From NCBI RefSeq assembly GCF_030563405.1, contig NZ_CP130748.1, positions 2,976,001 through 3,040,000 of the forward strand: a stretch of DNA of 64,000 nt, written 5' to 3'. The first letter of the stretch is position 1. Every line of letters begins with the position of its first letter. The notes beneath the pieces were generated by a model. That model made no database searches, was not told the origin of the DNA, and saw only the letters and a program-made list of their open reading frames with translations. Made by a program: the position numbers and the translations under genes. Origin of the DNA: Vibrio sp. SNU_ST1. Lineage in GTDB: Bacteria; Pseudomonadota; Gammaproteobacteria; Enterobacterales; Vibrionaceae. This document shows, piece by piece, positions 1 through 8,422 of the stretch.

Positions 1-259
1 GGAAGGTATTGTGGTTTACGGCTGCGTACGCGAAGTCGATGAACTAGAAGACATGAACATTGGTATTCAGGCTTTAGCTTCTATACCTGTAGGTGCGAGC
101 CAAGAAGGTGTCGGCGAATTGGATGTACCTGTCAACTTTGGCAGCGTGACCTTCTTACCGGAAGATTACCTCTATGCAGACAACACTGGCATTATTCTTT
201 CGGCAGAGCCTTTGGATGTAGAACTCGATCTGGATGTTGAAAAAGAAGAGGTCGAGTAA
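1..259 (+). CDS. rraA: RraA, regulator of ribonuclease E activity (3' part)
   Basis: The reading frame is already open at base 2 and encodes the last 86 residues of RraA, so the gene begins outside the window. The visible part contains the conserved stretches [26 protein letters not shown] and [10 protein letters not shown], followed by an acidic tail ([11 protein letters not shown]). RraA is a ring-shaped trimer that binds RNase E and the degradosome and inhibits mRNA decay. The fold derives from a methyltransferase-like family but has no enzymatic role in this process. A strong hairpin terminator follows at once. Identity is secure; only the N-terminal part is missing. Confidence 0.93.
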   Translation, partial: EGIVVYGCVREVDELEDMNIGIQALASIPVGASQEGVGELDVPVNFGSVTFLPEDYLYADNTGIILSAEPLDVELDLDVEKEEVE

Positions 260-320
260 CTCACTCAGCTTCAAATAATAAAACAAGCCAAAGAACACAA
301 AGCATAAGAATACAAACGAA

Positions 321-353
321 AACGCCCGCTACTCAGTAGCGGGCGTTTTTTTA
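321..353. terminator. Bidirectional intrinsic terminator between rraA and zapB
   Basis: Perfect 12-bp stem (321-332 with 336-347), loop TCA, followed by T-rich sequence on the plus strand. The genes on each side converge, so it probably serves both. Confidence 0.9.
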
Positions 354-368
354 AATCTGAAGAGTCGA

Positions 369-611
369 TTACTCTACATCATCCATTTTACCTAGAAGGT
401 TACGGATGCGATCTTGCCATGCTGAATGCTCTTCCTGCATTTGCTGAGTTTTTTGCTCTAGCTCGTGACGGCTTGCTTTAAGCTCACCAGCTTCTGTTGC
501 TAGTGCTTGTTTCTCTTCTTTAAGCTCTTCCACTTCCATTTGAAGAAGTGCAATTGTATCTACTGCTGTTTGAATTTTTGCTTCTAGCTGCTCTAGTACT
601 TCAAAAGACAT
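369..611 (-). CDS. zapB: ZapB, cell division protein
   Basis: An 80-residue, almost wholly alpha-helical protein with continuous heptads (LEQLEAKIQTAVDTIALLQ and onward) and no hydrophobic segment. This is the pattern and length of ZapB, the coiled-coil factor that joins the FtsZ ring through ZapA and supports Z-ring assembly. A Shine-Dalgarno sequence (AAGGTAGG) lies about 6 nt before the ATG. The gene is monocistronic and converges on rraA across a shared terminator, as is common in Vibrio and enterobacteria. Identity is confident from length, composition and position. Confidence 0.9.
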   Translation of the reverse strand: MSFEVLEQLEAKIQTAVDTIALLQMEVEELKEEKQALATEAGELKASRHELEQKTQQMQEEHSAWQDRIRNLLGKMDDVE

Positions 612-935
612 TCTGGCCTACCTTTAAGTTATCCGTTTGATGGTGAAGGTTCACTCCACTTATTTCCCCATTCTACTCAGCAGAGCAAGGATAAACACTC
701 AATATATTCGATATTTTGCGCCATTCGATGAAAAAAACAGCGCTTTTTACCGAATATTGACGTGAGTGATTACCGCCACAAGGGCAAACCGATTATTTTG
801 ATGAATAATAACTGTTTTCCACTGCGAATTGATCGAGAGCAATCTCCAAAAAACAAAAAAGCAAACGTTTCCTTTGGGATATGGTAAAATTCGCCGCGAA
901 ATTTTTATTCCCCCTTTGATAATTTTGGAGTCCGC
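612..935. other. Intergenic region between divergent zapB and glpX
   Basis: The AT-rich promoter region for both genes. The only structured element I see is the AAACGTTT palindrome near 859-874 and an extended -10 at 882-890. No ORF or RNA gene is evident. Confidence 0.6.
859..874. promoter_or_regulatory. LacI-family type operator (Cra- or PurR-like) before glpX
   Basis: AAGCAAACGTTTCCTT matches 13 of 16 positions of the E. coli PurR consensus and shares the central CG palindrome of Cra sites. It sits just upstream of an extended -10 (TGG plus TAAAAT at 885-890). Control of glpX by Cra would make metabolic sense, but the sequence alone cannot choose between the two regulators. Confidence 0.45.
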
Positions 936-1943
936 ATGAAACGCGATTTAGCAATGTCATTCTCTCGTGTCACAGAAGGTGCAGCACTCGCTGGTTACAA
1001 GTGGCTTGGTCGTGGCGATAAAAACGCTGCAGATGGCGCTGCTGTAGAAGTAATGCGTAGCCTACTAAACAAAACCGAAATTAGCGGTGAGATTGTTATC
1101 GGCGAAGGCGAAATCGATGATGCGCCTATGCTATACATCGGTGAAAACGTCGGTGTGGGCGGCGATGCTGTCGATATCGCCGTAGACCCAATTGAAGGGA
1201 CACGCATGACAGCAATGGGCCAATCAAATGCATTGGCGGTACTTGCTGCAGGCGAAAAAGGCAGCTTCCTTAAAGCGCCTGATATGTATATGGAAAAACT
1301 AGTTGTTGGCCCTGGCGCTAAAGGCGTAATTGACCTAGAACTGCCACTAACAGAAAACCTAGAAAACATCGCTAAAGCGTTAGGTAAAACACTCGATACC
1401 CTAGTCGTAACCACACTTGCTAAGCCTCGCCACGATCAAGTCATTGCCGACATGCAAGCTATGGGCGTTCGTGTATTTGCCGTGCCAGACGGTGATGTTG
1501 CAGCTTCTATCCTAACGTGTATGCCAGACAGCGAAGTAGACGTCATGTACTGCATCGGCGGCGCGCCTGAGGGTGTCGTTTCTGCTGCGGTAATTCGCGC
1601 ACTCGACGGTGACATGCACGCTCGTCTTCTTCCTCGTCATGAAGTAAAAGGCGATACAGAAGAGAACCGCAAGCACGGTGAGCTTGAACTAGAGCGTTGT
1701 GCAGAAATGGGCGTAACAGCGGGCATCGTCTTAAAGATGGAAGACATGGCACGCAGCGATAATGTTGTGTTCTCGGCAACAGGTATTACTAAGGGTGATC
1801 TTCTAGAGGGCATCACTCGCACAGGCAATATCGCAACCACAGAAACTCTGCTTATCCGTGGTCGCTGTCGTACGATTCGCCGCATCAAATCTATCCACTA
1901 CCTAGAGCGTAAAGACCCAGAAGTAATCGGTCACATCCTGTAG
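936..1943 (+). CDS. glpX: Fructose-1,6-bisphosphatase class II
   Basis: A 335-residue protein, the usual GlpX length, which hydrolyses fructose 1,6-bisphosphate to fructose 6-phosphate in gluconeogenesis. Seen: the acidic metal-binding segment EIVIGEGEIDDAPMLYIGE (near residues 50-68), the family signature DPIEGTRMTAMG (near 88-99), VPDGDVAASI, and the C-terminal FSATGITKGDLLEGI with conserved arginines after it. The ATG at 936 follows TTTTGGAGTCCGC, a plausible ribosome binding site. It is a single-gene unit ending in a strong terminator. In E. coli glpX lies in the glpFKX operon; here it stands alone with its own operator-like promoter. Confidence 0.95.
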   Translation: MKRDLAMSFSRVTEGAALAGYKWLGRGDKNAADGAAVEVMRSLLNKTEISGEIVIGEGEIDDAPMLYIGENVGVGGDAVDIAVDPIEGTRMTAMGQSNALAVLAAGEKGSFLKAPDMYMEKLVVGPGAKGVIDLELPLTENLENIAKALGKTLDTLVVTTLAKPRHDQVIADMQAMGVRVFAVPDGDVAASILTCMPDSEVDVMYCIGGAPEGVVSAAVIRALDGDMHARLLPRHEVKGDTEENRKHGELELERCAEMGVTAGIVLKMEDMARSDNVVFSATGITKGDLLEGITRTGNIATTETLLIRGRCRTIRRIKSIHYLERKDPEVIGHIL

Positions 1944-1971
1944 ACCTAAACTAGGTTCAACAGAACATTCG

Positions 1972-2003
1972 AAGGCTGATACCAAGTATCAGCCTTTTGT
2001 TTT
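1972..2003 (+). terminator. glpX terminator
   Basis: Perfect 11-bp stem 1972-1982/1986-1996 with CAA loop, followed by TTTGTTTTA. Confidence 0.9.
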
Positions 2004-2055
2004 ATTAGTGCACCAGAATCTCACCATTTGCTGTCGCTAGAGTAAAACGCTGTCT

Positions 2056-2085
2056 ATATAGTAAATCCCCATCAATATAGTAAAT
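2056..2085. repeat. Direct repeat ATATAGTAAAT x2 upstream of the SufR-like gene
   Basis: ATATAGTAAAT occurs at 2056-2066 and 2075-2085, 19 bp apart start to start. The position, 58-87 bp before the start codon, suits an operator. Confidence 0.5.
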
Positions 2086-2142
2086 GGTTTGCTTTATAAA
2101 CACCTTGCCTCATAATAGTAAGGTTGATGAGGTAGGGATAGT

Positions 2143-2769
2143 ATGAAAACAAGCGACAAAATCTTACAGACCATTAAGCGTCAAGGCGCGGTAACCGCGA
2201 AACAACTGTCAGAAGAATTTGGCATGACGACAATGGGTGCAAGGCAACACCTGCAAAGCCTGGAAGATGACGGTATTCTTACGTTTCATGATGTGAAAGT
2301 AAAAGTGGGCCGCCCGACTCGCCACTGGTCCCTGACTCAACAAGGCCATAGCCAGTTTTCAGACCGACATGGTGAACTCATCATTCAAGTGATTGATGCC
2401 GTTGAAAGCCTATTTGGTAAAGAAGGGTTAGCTAAGGTTGCTGCCGAGCGTGAACAACACACACTCAAGCAATATCAAACCGCACTGTCTGACTGTGATT
2501 CGCTCATGAGTAAGCTTGAAAAACTCACACAGCTTCGTGAAGACGAAGGCTACATGGCTGAACTTCAAGAGCATGATGAGCACTACATCTTAATTGAGAA
2601 CCACTGCCCCATCTGTAAAGCAGCAACTCGTTGCCCTAGCCTATGCCAATCTGAACTCAATGTTTTCACTGAACTGCTCAAAAATGAGTGTCATGTAAGC
2701 CGCACTGAACACATTATTGCCGGTGAGAGACGCTGTACTTATACCTTAACGCCCACGCCTTTATCGTAA
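2143..2769 (+). CDS. SufR-like Fe-S transcriptional regulator (COG2345-type)
   Basis: A 208-residue regulator with an N-terminal winged helix-turn-helix (near residues 5-65: ILQTIKRQGAVTAKQLSEEF, MTTMGARQHLQSLEDDGIL and the wing VGRPTRHW), a helical middle, and a C-terminal cysteine cluster NHCPICKAATRCPSLC with a further ERRC near residue 197. This cysteine arrangement is that of the SufR/COG2345 family, in which cysteines ligate an Fe-S cluster and repress suf genes in cyanobacteria. No suf or isc genes are nearby, so the target is unknown. A pair of 11-bp direct repeats precedes the gene and could be an autoregulatory site. Family confident; function inferred. Confidence 0.75.
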   Translation: MKTSDKILQTIKRQGAVTAKQLSEEFGMTTMGARQHLQSLEDDGILTFHDVKVKVGRPTRHWSLTQQGHSQFSDRHGELIIQVIDAVESLFGKEGLAKVAAEREQHTLKQYQTALSDCDSLMSKLEKLTQLREDEGYMAELQEHDEHYILIENHCPICKAATRCPSLCQSELNVFTELLKNECHVSRTEHIIAGERRCTYTLTPTPLS

Positions 2770-2905
2770 TACCAAGTGCTAAGGGCTAGTCCCAACCCAC
2801 CGATTCCGTCTCAATATTGAGAAAACGAGAATAGACTGAAATTTGTACAGATTTATTTCTTAAGCTTAAAGCATATGAAACACGCTTAATGCTAAGGAAG
2901 GAATC

Positions 2906-3253
2906 ATGGCACAGCCACAGCCAAATCAAAAACTGCCCCCCTTTGATGAACTGGTCCAACTCGCCAAAAGCGATCCGAAAGCATTCAATCAATTCAAACA
3001 CGAAATGTGCGAGCAGATGATTTGTTCGGCCTCGGAAACTATGCAAGACAGGCTACGCGCTCAGCAAAGTCACATCGATTTGGTGGTCGGTCGCTGTAAA
3101 AATCCACATCATGTTAATGTCGTGCTCATGCAAGAGCTTCGCTGTCAGGTCTGTAAATTCCAAGATGCTCTCGAAGGTCGCTGCAGTTTTGAAGAACCTC
3201 AACCTGAAAATGTCGTGCCTTTCAGGCCAAATACAGAACCAAAAATGTACTAA
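2906..3253 (+). CDS. DUF3135 domain-containing protein
   Basis: A 115-residue soluble protein starting at an ATG preceded by AAGGAAGGAATC. It resembles the DUF3135 family of Vibrio and Shewanella: an N-terminal LPPFDELVQLAKSDPKAF segment, then a central region with scattered cysteines (C33, C38, C64, plus C80 and C83 as CQVC). The paired cysteines might bind metal, but that is speculation. It is separated from the upstream regulator by about 136 bp, so cotranscription is uncertain, and it converges on the DUF805 gene. No function is known to me. Confidence 0.7.
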   Translation: MAQPQPNQKLPPFDELVQLAKSDPKAFNQFKHEMCEQMICSASETMQDRLRAQQSHIDLVVGRCKNPHHVNVVLMQELRCQVCKFQDALEGRCSFEEPQPENVVPFRPNTEPKMY

Positions 3254-3312
3254 CCGTTGAAATGCATTAGCGACAAAAACACATTAAAAGAAAAATGCCT
3301 TTAAAAAAGAAA

Positions 3313-3336
3313 AAGGGAGCAAAATGCTCCCTTCTT
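3313..3336. terminator. Terminator between DUF3135 and DUF805 genes
   Basis: Stem 3313-3321/3325-3333 (AAGGGAGCA/TGCTCCCTT) with AAA loop. There is a T-rich side on both strands, so it likely serves both convergent genes. Confidence 0.8.
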
Positions 3337-3356
3337 ACTGATGAATCATCCAATCT

Positions 3357-3779
3357 TTAAACTGGATCTTCACCGTAATCATTACGACCTTCTGTGCCTT
3401 TCAACAAACCACACTCAATCAGAATCCATAAGCCACACACTAACGCTGCAACGGTCGCAACCATATGGATTGGCGATACCGGCTCAGTGGTAGTCGCAGC
3501 CATTGGCGAAGCCAAACGACCCAGTACTAGGGGCACATTTAGTAGTAACCAGTAATTCGACTTATTGCGATCGTGCCAGCGCTTAGCGGTGACCGCAAGA
3601 TCTGGGATCACTAGCAACAATAGGAATACTGGTAGCAGGATGTAAGAATAAGCAGGGAACAACACAGAGATACCAGAAGCAAAACCAGTAATCGCTATGT
3701 AGTAGAAAATATTCCAAATCCAGTAAGTCTTACGACCAATTCTCCCTTTGAAAGAGAGCAGTAAATCTTTCATCGACAT
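3357..3779 (-). CDS. DUF805 family inner-membrane protein
   Basis: A 140-residue protein with the DUF805 hallmark opening LLLSFKGRIGRKTYWIWN followed by about four hydrophobic segments, with VTAKRWHDRNKSNYW between segments two and three. The RWHD motif is typical of the family (E. coli YhaH/YhaI). No enzymatic role is known. ATG codons at 3779 and 3773 are both possible; neither has a strong ribosome binding site. The last residues KGTEGRNDYGEDPV also match the usual conserved tail. It faces the DUF3135 gene across a shared terminator. Confidence 0.85.
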   Translation of the reverse strand: MSMKDLLLSFKGRIGRKTYWIWNIFYYIAITGFASGISVLFPAYSYILLPVFLLLLVIPDLAVTAKRWHDRNKSNYWLLLNVPLVLGRLASPMAATTTEPVSPIHMVATVAALVCGLWILIECGLLKGTEGRNDYGEDPV

Positions 3780-3865
3780 CTTAAAACACTCAAAAATTAA
3801 TACGCTACCAAAAAGTTAGCAGCAAATAGTTAGTGAATCACTTTTAGTTAGTTGATTATTTTTAG

Positions 3866-4213
3866 CTAGTTAATCACTTTCTGAAAGCAACTTTTATCCA
3901 TATCCCGTATGTTGACCGTTAGGCTACGGATATGGCTTGCCTGTTCTTGTAAGGTTTGCATTAACAAACGCGACAATTCTCTTTTCTGTTCTTCAGTACG
4001 TCCAGAAAGTAACTCGAAGCTAATATGAACAAAATCTACATTGTCCTCTTCATCACCGACCAACCAGTTATGACAGCGCAGTGAACGAGACTTCACAGAA
4101 GGTACATCAAACAAACCACAGTTTAATGTAACTTGATGAAGGTCTTCCAGTAAACCTTGGATATTCACTCGCTCATCCACTGAATTTGAGTACTCTAGAA
4201 CTAGATTCGGCAT
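3866..4213 (-). CDS. 5-carboxymethyl-2-hydroxymuconate isomerase-like protein
   Basis: A 115-residue protein of the CHMI (HpaF) family, small tautomerase-fold enzymes that use an N-terminal proline freed by Met removal. The protein begins MPNLVLEYSNSV, keeping Pro2, and has DFVHISFELLSGRTEEQKRELSRLL in the expected place. CHMI normally acts in homoprotocatechuate degradation, but none of the other hpa genes are here, so the physiological substrate is uncertain. The start is well supported by AGGAAG before the ATG. It is transcribed alone, divergent from tpiA. Confidence 0.8.
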   Translation of the reverse strand: MPNLVLEYSNSVDERVNIQGLLEDLHQVTLNCGLFDVPSVKSRSLRCHNWLVGDEEDNVDFVHISFELLSGRTEEQKRELSRLLMQTLQEQASHIRSLTVNIRDMDKSCFQKVIN

Positions 4214-4356
4214 TATTACTTCCTATTGTTAACGCAATCGTTTGTCCCTTAATAGCAACTAACGATGAAAAATCCGAGAAGTTAGCTATTATTCTGTCTG
4301 CCGGATCACTGATATTTGCTCAAAATCTACTCTGACCATTGAGTAAGATCCAAGAA

Positions 4357-4376
4357 AGTCATGACCACAGTCATGA
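4357..4376. repeat. Short direct repeat AGTCATGA x2 before tpiA
   Basis: AGTCATGA at 4357-4364 and 4369-4376, each containing the palindrome TCATGA, about 90 bp before the tpiA start. It may be a regulatory site for tpiA or the divergent gene. Confidence 0.3.
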
Positions 4377-4462
4377 TCTGTTGATATTATTCTGTTATAT
4401 TATTTCGTAATAAAGTTTACTTTTTTACATTCGATTTATTTAAATACTTTGGAGATATTCCT

Positions 4463-5233
4463 ATGCGTCATCCTGTAGTTATGGGTAACTGGAAACTAAA
4501 CGGCAGCAAAGAAATGGTTGTTGATCTACTAAACGGTCTTAACGCTGAACTTGAAGGCGTAACAGGCGTAGACGTAGCAGTTGCTCCACCAGCACTTTTC
4601 GTTGATCTTGCTGAGCGTACGCTTACTGAAGCGGGCAGCGCTATCATCCTAGGTGCTCAAAACTCTGACCTAAACAACAGCGGTGCATTCACTGGCGACA
4701 TGTCTCCAGCAATGCTTAAAGAGTTCGGCGCATCTCACATCATCATCGGTCACTCTGAGCGTCGTGAATACCACGCTGAGTCTGACGAATTCGTTGCTAA
4801 AAAATTCGCATTCCTAAAAGAGAACGGCCTAACTCCAGTTCTTTGTATCGGTGAATCTGAAGCACAAAACGAAGCAGGCGAAACTGTAGCTGTATGTGCT
4901 CGTCAACTTGACGCTGTTATCAACACTCAAGGTGTTGAAGCTCTTGAAGGCGCTATCATCGCTTACGAACCAATCTGGGCTATCGGTACTGGTAAAGCAG
5001 CTACAGCTGAAGATGCACAACGCATCCACGCTCAAATCCGTGCACACATCGCAGAGAAATCTGAAGACGTTGCTAAGAAAGTTGTTATCCAATACGGCGG
5101 TTCTGTTAAGCCAGAAAACGCAGCAGCTTACTTCGCACAACCAGACATCGACGGTGCTCTAGTTGGCGGTGCAGCACTTGACGCGAAAAGCTTCGCAGCT
5201 ATCGCTAAAGCAGCAGCTGAAGCAAAAGCTTAA
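4463..5233 (+). CDS. tpiA: Triosephosphate isomerase
   Basis: A 256-residue TIM-barrel enzyme interconverting dihydroxyacetone phosphate and glyceraldehyde 3-phosphate in glycolysis and gluconeogenesis. Visible catalytic elements: NWKLNG (Lys near residue 11), GHSERR (electrophile His), [15 protein letters not shown] (general base Glu plus phosphate-gripping loop) and YGGSVKPEN near the C terminus. ATG at 4463 follows TTTGGAGATATTCCT. Codon use is strongly biased toward a few codons, consistent with high expression. It converges on pfkA, so two glycolytic genes share this terminator region. Confidence 0.98.
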   Translation: MRHPVVMGNWKLNGSKEMVVDLLNGLNAELEGVTGVDVAVAPPALFVDLAERTLTEAGSAIILGAQNSDLNNSGAFTGDMSPAMLKEFGASHIIIGHSERREYHAESDEFVAKKFAFLKENGLTPVLCIGESEAQNEAGETVAVCARQLDAVINTQGVEALEGAIIAYEPIWAIGTGKAATAEDAQRIHAQIRAHIAEKSEDVAKKVVIQYGGSVKPENAAAYFAQPDIDGALVGGAALDAKSFAAIAKAAAEAKA

Positions 5234-5260
5234 TTTAAACTTCACCGTTTAGATTAGATG

Positions 5261-5287
5261 AAAGGTCAACTTAGGTTGGCCTTTTTT
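5261..5287 (+). terminator. tpiA terminator
   Basis: Stem 5261-5270/5275-5284 with TTAG loop and one G-U pair, followed by TTT. Confidence 0.85.
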
Positions 5288-5325
5288 GTGCCTGCCGTTT
5301 GTGAAAACTCAAACGAAAGGCACAA

Positions 5326-5353
5326 AAAAACCGCTGAACAATCAACGGTTTTT
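5326..5353 (-). terminator. pfkA terminator
   Basis: Read on the minus strand, AAAAACCG plus TGA pairs with TCA plus CGGTTTTT across a four-base loop (one U-G pair), followed by a T run. Confidence 0.75.
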
Positions 5354-5383
5354 AATATTTTTTAAGCGAGCACTAAGCTTGGC

Positions 5384-6346
5384 TTAGAATAACTCTTCTG
5401 CAACGCGGAACAACTCAGAACGGTCTGGATTCTTCATGTTCTCGATGCAGTCGATGATATCGTGGTGAACAAGAGCTTCTTTCTCGATACCAACACAACG
5501 ACCACCTTGGCCTTCTTGAAGAAGGTGAACAGCGTAGTTGCCCATACGAGAAGCTAATACACGGTCAAATGCAGTAGGACGACCACCGCGTTGAATGTGA
5601 CCAAGAACGGTTGCGCGAGTCTCACGACCTGTGGCCGTTTCAATCTCTTTAGCCAATTCGTTCGCGTCCATCATTAGCTCAGTTAGAGCGATAATTGCGT
5701 GCTTCTTGCCTTTCGCAATACCATCTTGGATATTGCTGATTAGCTGATCTTTATCTAGGCCAGTCTCAGGTGTAATGATGTACTCACAACCACCCGCGAT
5801 TGCTGACATAAGCGTAAGGTCACCACAGTGACGGCCCATGATTTCAACAATAGAAATACGTTGGTGAGAAGAAGACGTATCACGTAGACGGTCGATTGAA
5901 TCAATAACAGTGTTAAGCGCAGTTAGGTAACCGATAGTGTAATCAGTACCCGCGATATCATTATCGATTGTGCCTGGAAGACCGATACATGGGTAACCCA
6001 TCTCAGTCAGTTTCTTAGCGCCCATGTAAGAACCGTCACCACCGATAACAACAAGAGCTTCGATACCGTGCTTCTTAAGGTTCTCGATGCCTTTCTCACG
6101 AACAGCTACGTCTTTGAACTCAGGGAAACGTGCAGAACCTAAGAAAGTACCACCACGGTTGATCACGTCAGATACGCTTGAACGGTCAAGCTTTTCGATA
6201 CGGTCTTCCACAAGGCCTTGGTAGCCGTCGTAAATACCGTAAACTTCAATGCCAACTGATAGCGCAGTACGAACTACACCGCGAACTGCTGCGTTCATGC
6301 CTGGAGCGTCACCACCACTGGTCAAAACACCGATCTTCTTAATCAT
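5384..6346 (-). CDS. pfkA: 6-phosphofructokinase
   Basis: ATP-dependent phosphofructokinase I, the committed glycolytic step. Seen: [16 protein letters not shown] at the N terminus, GGDGSYMGA for ATP binding, [10 protein letters not shown] carrying the catalytic Asp, [12 protein letters not shown] for fructose 6-phosphate and [13 protein letters not shown] at the effector/active-site interface. The frame also has a GTG six bases upstream (6352), but the Shine-Dalgarno GAGG touches that GTG and is correctly spaced (6 nt) for the ATG at 6346, giving 320 residues as in E. coli PfkA. Expressed alone on the minus strand. Confidence 0.97.
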   Translation of the reverse strand: MIKKIGVLTSGGDAPGMNAAVRGVVRTALSVGIEVYGIYDGYQGLVEDRIEKLDRSSVSDVINRGGTFLGSARFPEFKDVAVREKGIENLKKHGIEALVVIGGDGSYMGAKKLTEMGYPCIGLPGTIDNDIAGTDYTIGYLTALNTVIDSIDRLRDTSSSHQRISIVEIMGRHCGDLTLMSAIAGGCEYIITPETGLDKDQLISNIQDGIAKGKKHAIIALTELMMDANELAKEIETATGRETRATVLGHIQRGGRPTAFDRVLASRMGNYAVHLLQEGQGGRCVGIEKEALVHHDIIDCIENMKNPDRSELFRVAEELF

Positions 6347-6662
6347 GCTCACCCTCGATTTTTGGGAATCTATTATTCAATTCTTGTTCTTGCTGATTGT
6401 ATATCAACAAGATTTTAAATCTATATTTGTACGTTATGTTACATTTCCTCAACAGGAATAGCACTTAAATCACGTAAAATTATGTAACATTTCTACTTCT
6501 GTAAGAGTATTACAGTTTTACTCAATAACTTTGTTGATTCACATCAGAATCAACATTAATTGTTACTAAGGTGATTTTTGAATCACCTTTGAGTTAGCAA
6601 TTTTTACTCACTCTAGTTCAAAAGCCACTCACTTGCCATTTGCAGCCTGATTTTTAGACGCA
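6347..6662. other. Intergenic region between pfkA and fieF
   Basis: Holds the pfkA promoter region (minus strand) and two adjacent hairpins at 6533-6554 and 6568-6589. TGTTACAT near 6438 and its complement near 6482 form a loose inverted pair. No credible ORF. Confidence 0.5.
6533..6589. repeat. Two tandem hairpins downstream of fieF
   Basis: GTTGATTC/GAATCAAC (6533-6540/6547-6554) and AAGGTGATT/AATCACCTT (6568-6576/6581-6589) are both perfect. They may end or stabilise the fieF transcript, though the T tract is weak. Confidence 0.55.
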
Positions 6663-7571
6663 TTACCATGAGTGAAATTTCTGCTGCTTCTCTGGTCCAA
6701 ATACGACCGAATATGGGTCTTGATGAATTAATACATCAGCATCAGGGAACACTGAAATAAGCTTGTCCTCTACTTCGTCAGAAATGCGGTGTGCTTCAAT
6801 CAGTGGGATATTATCTTCGAGTTCTAAATGCAATTGAATGAAACGAACAGGCCCAGAACGGCGCGTTCTTAGTTGATGTACACCAAGTACCCCTTCCACA
6901 CTCAACGATGCCTCTTTAATTTGCTTGAGCTCTTCATCGGGTAGCTTGTGATCAAGTAGAGATTGCACCGCTTCCATCGCCATTTGATAAGCACTGTAAA
7001 GAATGTAGATGCCGATACCAATCGCGAATACCGAATCTGCTTGACCGATACCAAACCAGCTCAGTGCTAGCGCCAGCATAATCGCCGCATTCATATAGAG
7101 GTCAGATTGATAATGCAGTGAGTCAGCCGCAATTGCTTGGCTACCCGTTTTGCTCACAACATGCTTTTGGAATCGAACCAAACCGAAGGTCATGACCATT
7201 GCGAACAAGCTGACATAAATACCAATTTCAGGAGAGTTCAGCTCATGCGGTCGGAAGAAACGTTCAATACCGTTAAGAATAAGGAAACAAGCAGAACCAG
7301 AAATAAACATCGCTTGTGCTAATGCAGCAAGAGATTCGGCCTTGCCATGACCAAAGGTATGTTCTTTATCAGCTGGCTGCAGAGAGTAACGAACCACCAC
7401 AAGGTTGACGACAGAAGCGGCGATATCCAACAGTGAGTCAACAACAGAAGCTAATAAACTGACTGAGCCTGTCACCCACCACGCCGCAACCTTCACAACC
7501 AATAATATGGTGGCAATGATGGTGGCAGCCCAAGCGGCGAGCGTAACTAAACGTGCGTATTCTTGTTTCAT
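6663..7571 (-). CDS. fieF: FieF cation diffusion facilitator (Fe/Zn efflux)
   Basis: Cation diffusion facilitator, an inner-membrane dimer exporting Fe2+/Zn2+ (and Cd2+) by proton antiport. Seen: six hydrophobic segments in the first 210 residues, the metal-site DSLLDIAAS in TM2 and HYQSDLYMN in TM5, the conserved [24 protein letters not shown] loop, and a cytoplasmic C-terminal domain with [15 protein letters not shown] and DVLIHQDP. The open frame extends to a TTG at 7601, but ATG at 7571 gives MKQEYARLV, matching the E. coli FieF start, and a 302-residue protein. Identity confident; exact metal preference not visible. Confidence 0.93.
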   Translation of the reverse strand: MKQEYARLVTLAAWAATIIATILLVVKVAAWWVTGSVSLLASVVDSLLDIAASVVNLVVVRYSLQPADKEHTFGHGKAESLAALAQAMFISGSACFLILNGIERFFRPHELNSPEIGIYVSLFAMVMTFGLVRFQKHVVSKTGSQAIAADSLHYQSDLYMNAAIMLALALSWFGIGQADSVFAIGIGIYILYSAYQMAMEAVQSLLDHKLPDEELKQIKEASLSVEGVLGVHQLRTRRSGPVRFIQLHLELEDNIPLIEAHRISDEVEDKLISVFPDADVLIHQDPYSVVFGPEKQQKFHSW

Positions 7572-7671
7572 AAATTGGCTATAAAGTGACTGATAGCACA
7601 AAGTATAACCCGCAAAACACCGATTGAATATGACAGCTAGGATCTAATACATTCATTTTAAAGATCAAAAA

Positions 7672-7690
7672 AAGCGGCACTAGGCCGCTT
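7672..7690 (-). terminator. cpxP terminator
   Basis: AAGCGGC/GCCGCTT stem with a 5-base loop; on the minus strand it is followed by a run of Ts. Confidence 0.85.
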
Positions 7691-7734
7691 CTTTCTAAAC
7701 ACTTTCAATCAATCCAGCGTTATCAAACCATGAA

Positions 7735-8244
7735 TTACTTATCTTTGTTCATGCGTTTTTCCATTTTGTCCGCACATTTAGCCATGCGATCTTGCTGGAT
7801 TTCTTTCAGTTGAGTCTTCTGTTCAGGTGTTAGTACGCTCATCATTTGGTGTTGCTTCTTCAGCATGGTTAAACGACGCTCTGTTTGCTTCTCTACCATT
7901 TGGCTTGCGAGGTCGTTTGCCGCCGCTTCATCAAAAGTATCGGCTAGAACTAAATCTTGAACTTTCTCGTGGTGCGCTTTCATCTGCGCCATCTTGTCCG
8001 CTTTATTACCTGAATGTTTTGCTTTCATCTCAGCACGGTTCGCTTCACGCATCTCTTTTAGCTCTGCTTTTTGAGCATCCGTCAGATCCAGTTGACGCAT
8101 CACTTTTTTGTCAAAGCCGCCACACTTGCCGTGCATACCTTTGTGGTCACCTTTATCGCCACCGCCATATGCGAACGCGCTTGCTGTACCTAACATAAGG
8201 GGAAGTGCCGCAGCTACTAGTACAAGTTTCTTAGTCATTTTCAT
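7735..8244 (-). CDS. cpxP: CpxP/Spy-family periplasmic stress protein
   Basis: A 169-residue periplasmic protein: signal peptide about residues 1-25 (KKLVLVAAALPLMLGTASAFA), then a histidine/glycine-rich start and helices carrying two LTxxQ motifs, LDLTDAQKAELKEM and LTPEQKTQLKEI. These define the CpxP/Spy family, in which CpxP inhibits the sensor CpxA and helps handle misfolded envelope proteins. It is divergent from cpxRA and shares a spacer containing CpxR boxes, the arrangement seen in enterobacteria. GAGG lies 8-9 nt before the ATG at 8244. Very rich in Lys and Met toward the C terminus. Confidence 0.88.
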   Translation of the reverse strand: MKMTKKLVLVAAALPLMLGTASAFAYGGGDKGDHKGMHGKCGGFDKKVMRQLDLTDAQKAELKEMREANRAEMKAKHSGNKADKMAQMKAHHEKVQDLVLADTFDEAAANDLASQMVEKQTERRLTMLKKQHQMMSVLTPEQKTQLKEIQQDRMAKCADKMEKRMNKDK

Positions 8245-8323
8245 AATTTTTGCCTCAATTCGGTATAATCAGTCATGTGTTGCGTTTGTTTTCAGCGCTT
8301 AGATATAGATTAGCCTTTCCCTC

Positions 8324-8367
8324 GTAAAGCGACGTTTAGAAAGCGTAAAGAATCGTAAAGAGTGAAA
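8324..8367. promoter_or_regulatory. CpxR boxes between cpxP and cpxR
   Basis: GTAAA at 8345-8349 and 8355-8359 form an exact GTAAA-N5-GTAAA CpxR box. Further half-sites are GTAAA at 8324 and GTGAAA at 8362, in helical phase (21 and 10 bp steps). This supports autoregulation of cpxRA and activation of cpxP. Confidence 0.85.
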
Positions 8368-8422
8368 GTTAACGAATAATTAGCAGTATTATTAACCTAT
8401 AAACAACGATTAAGGCTTCCCA

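Noticed and set aside
1543..1888. Minus-strand ORFs inside glpX
   Set aside because: They are shadows of a strongly coding gene on the other strand and lack start signals.
4829..5162. ORFs overlapping tpiA in other frames
   Set aside because: Their serine- and leucine-rich content is a by-product of biased codon use in tpiA.
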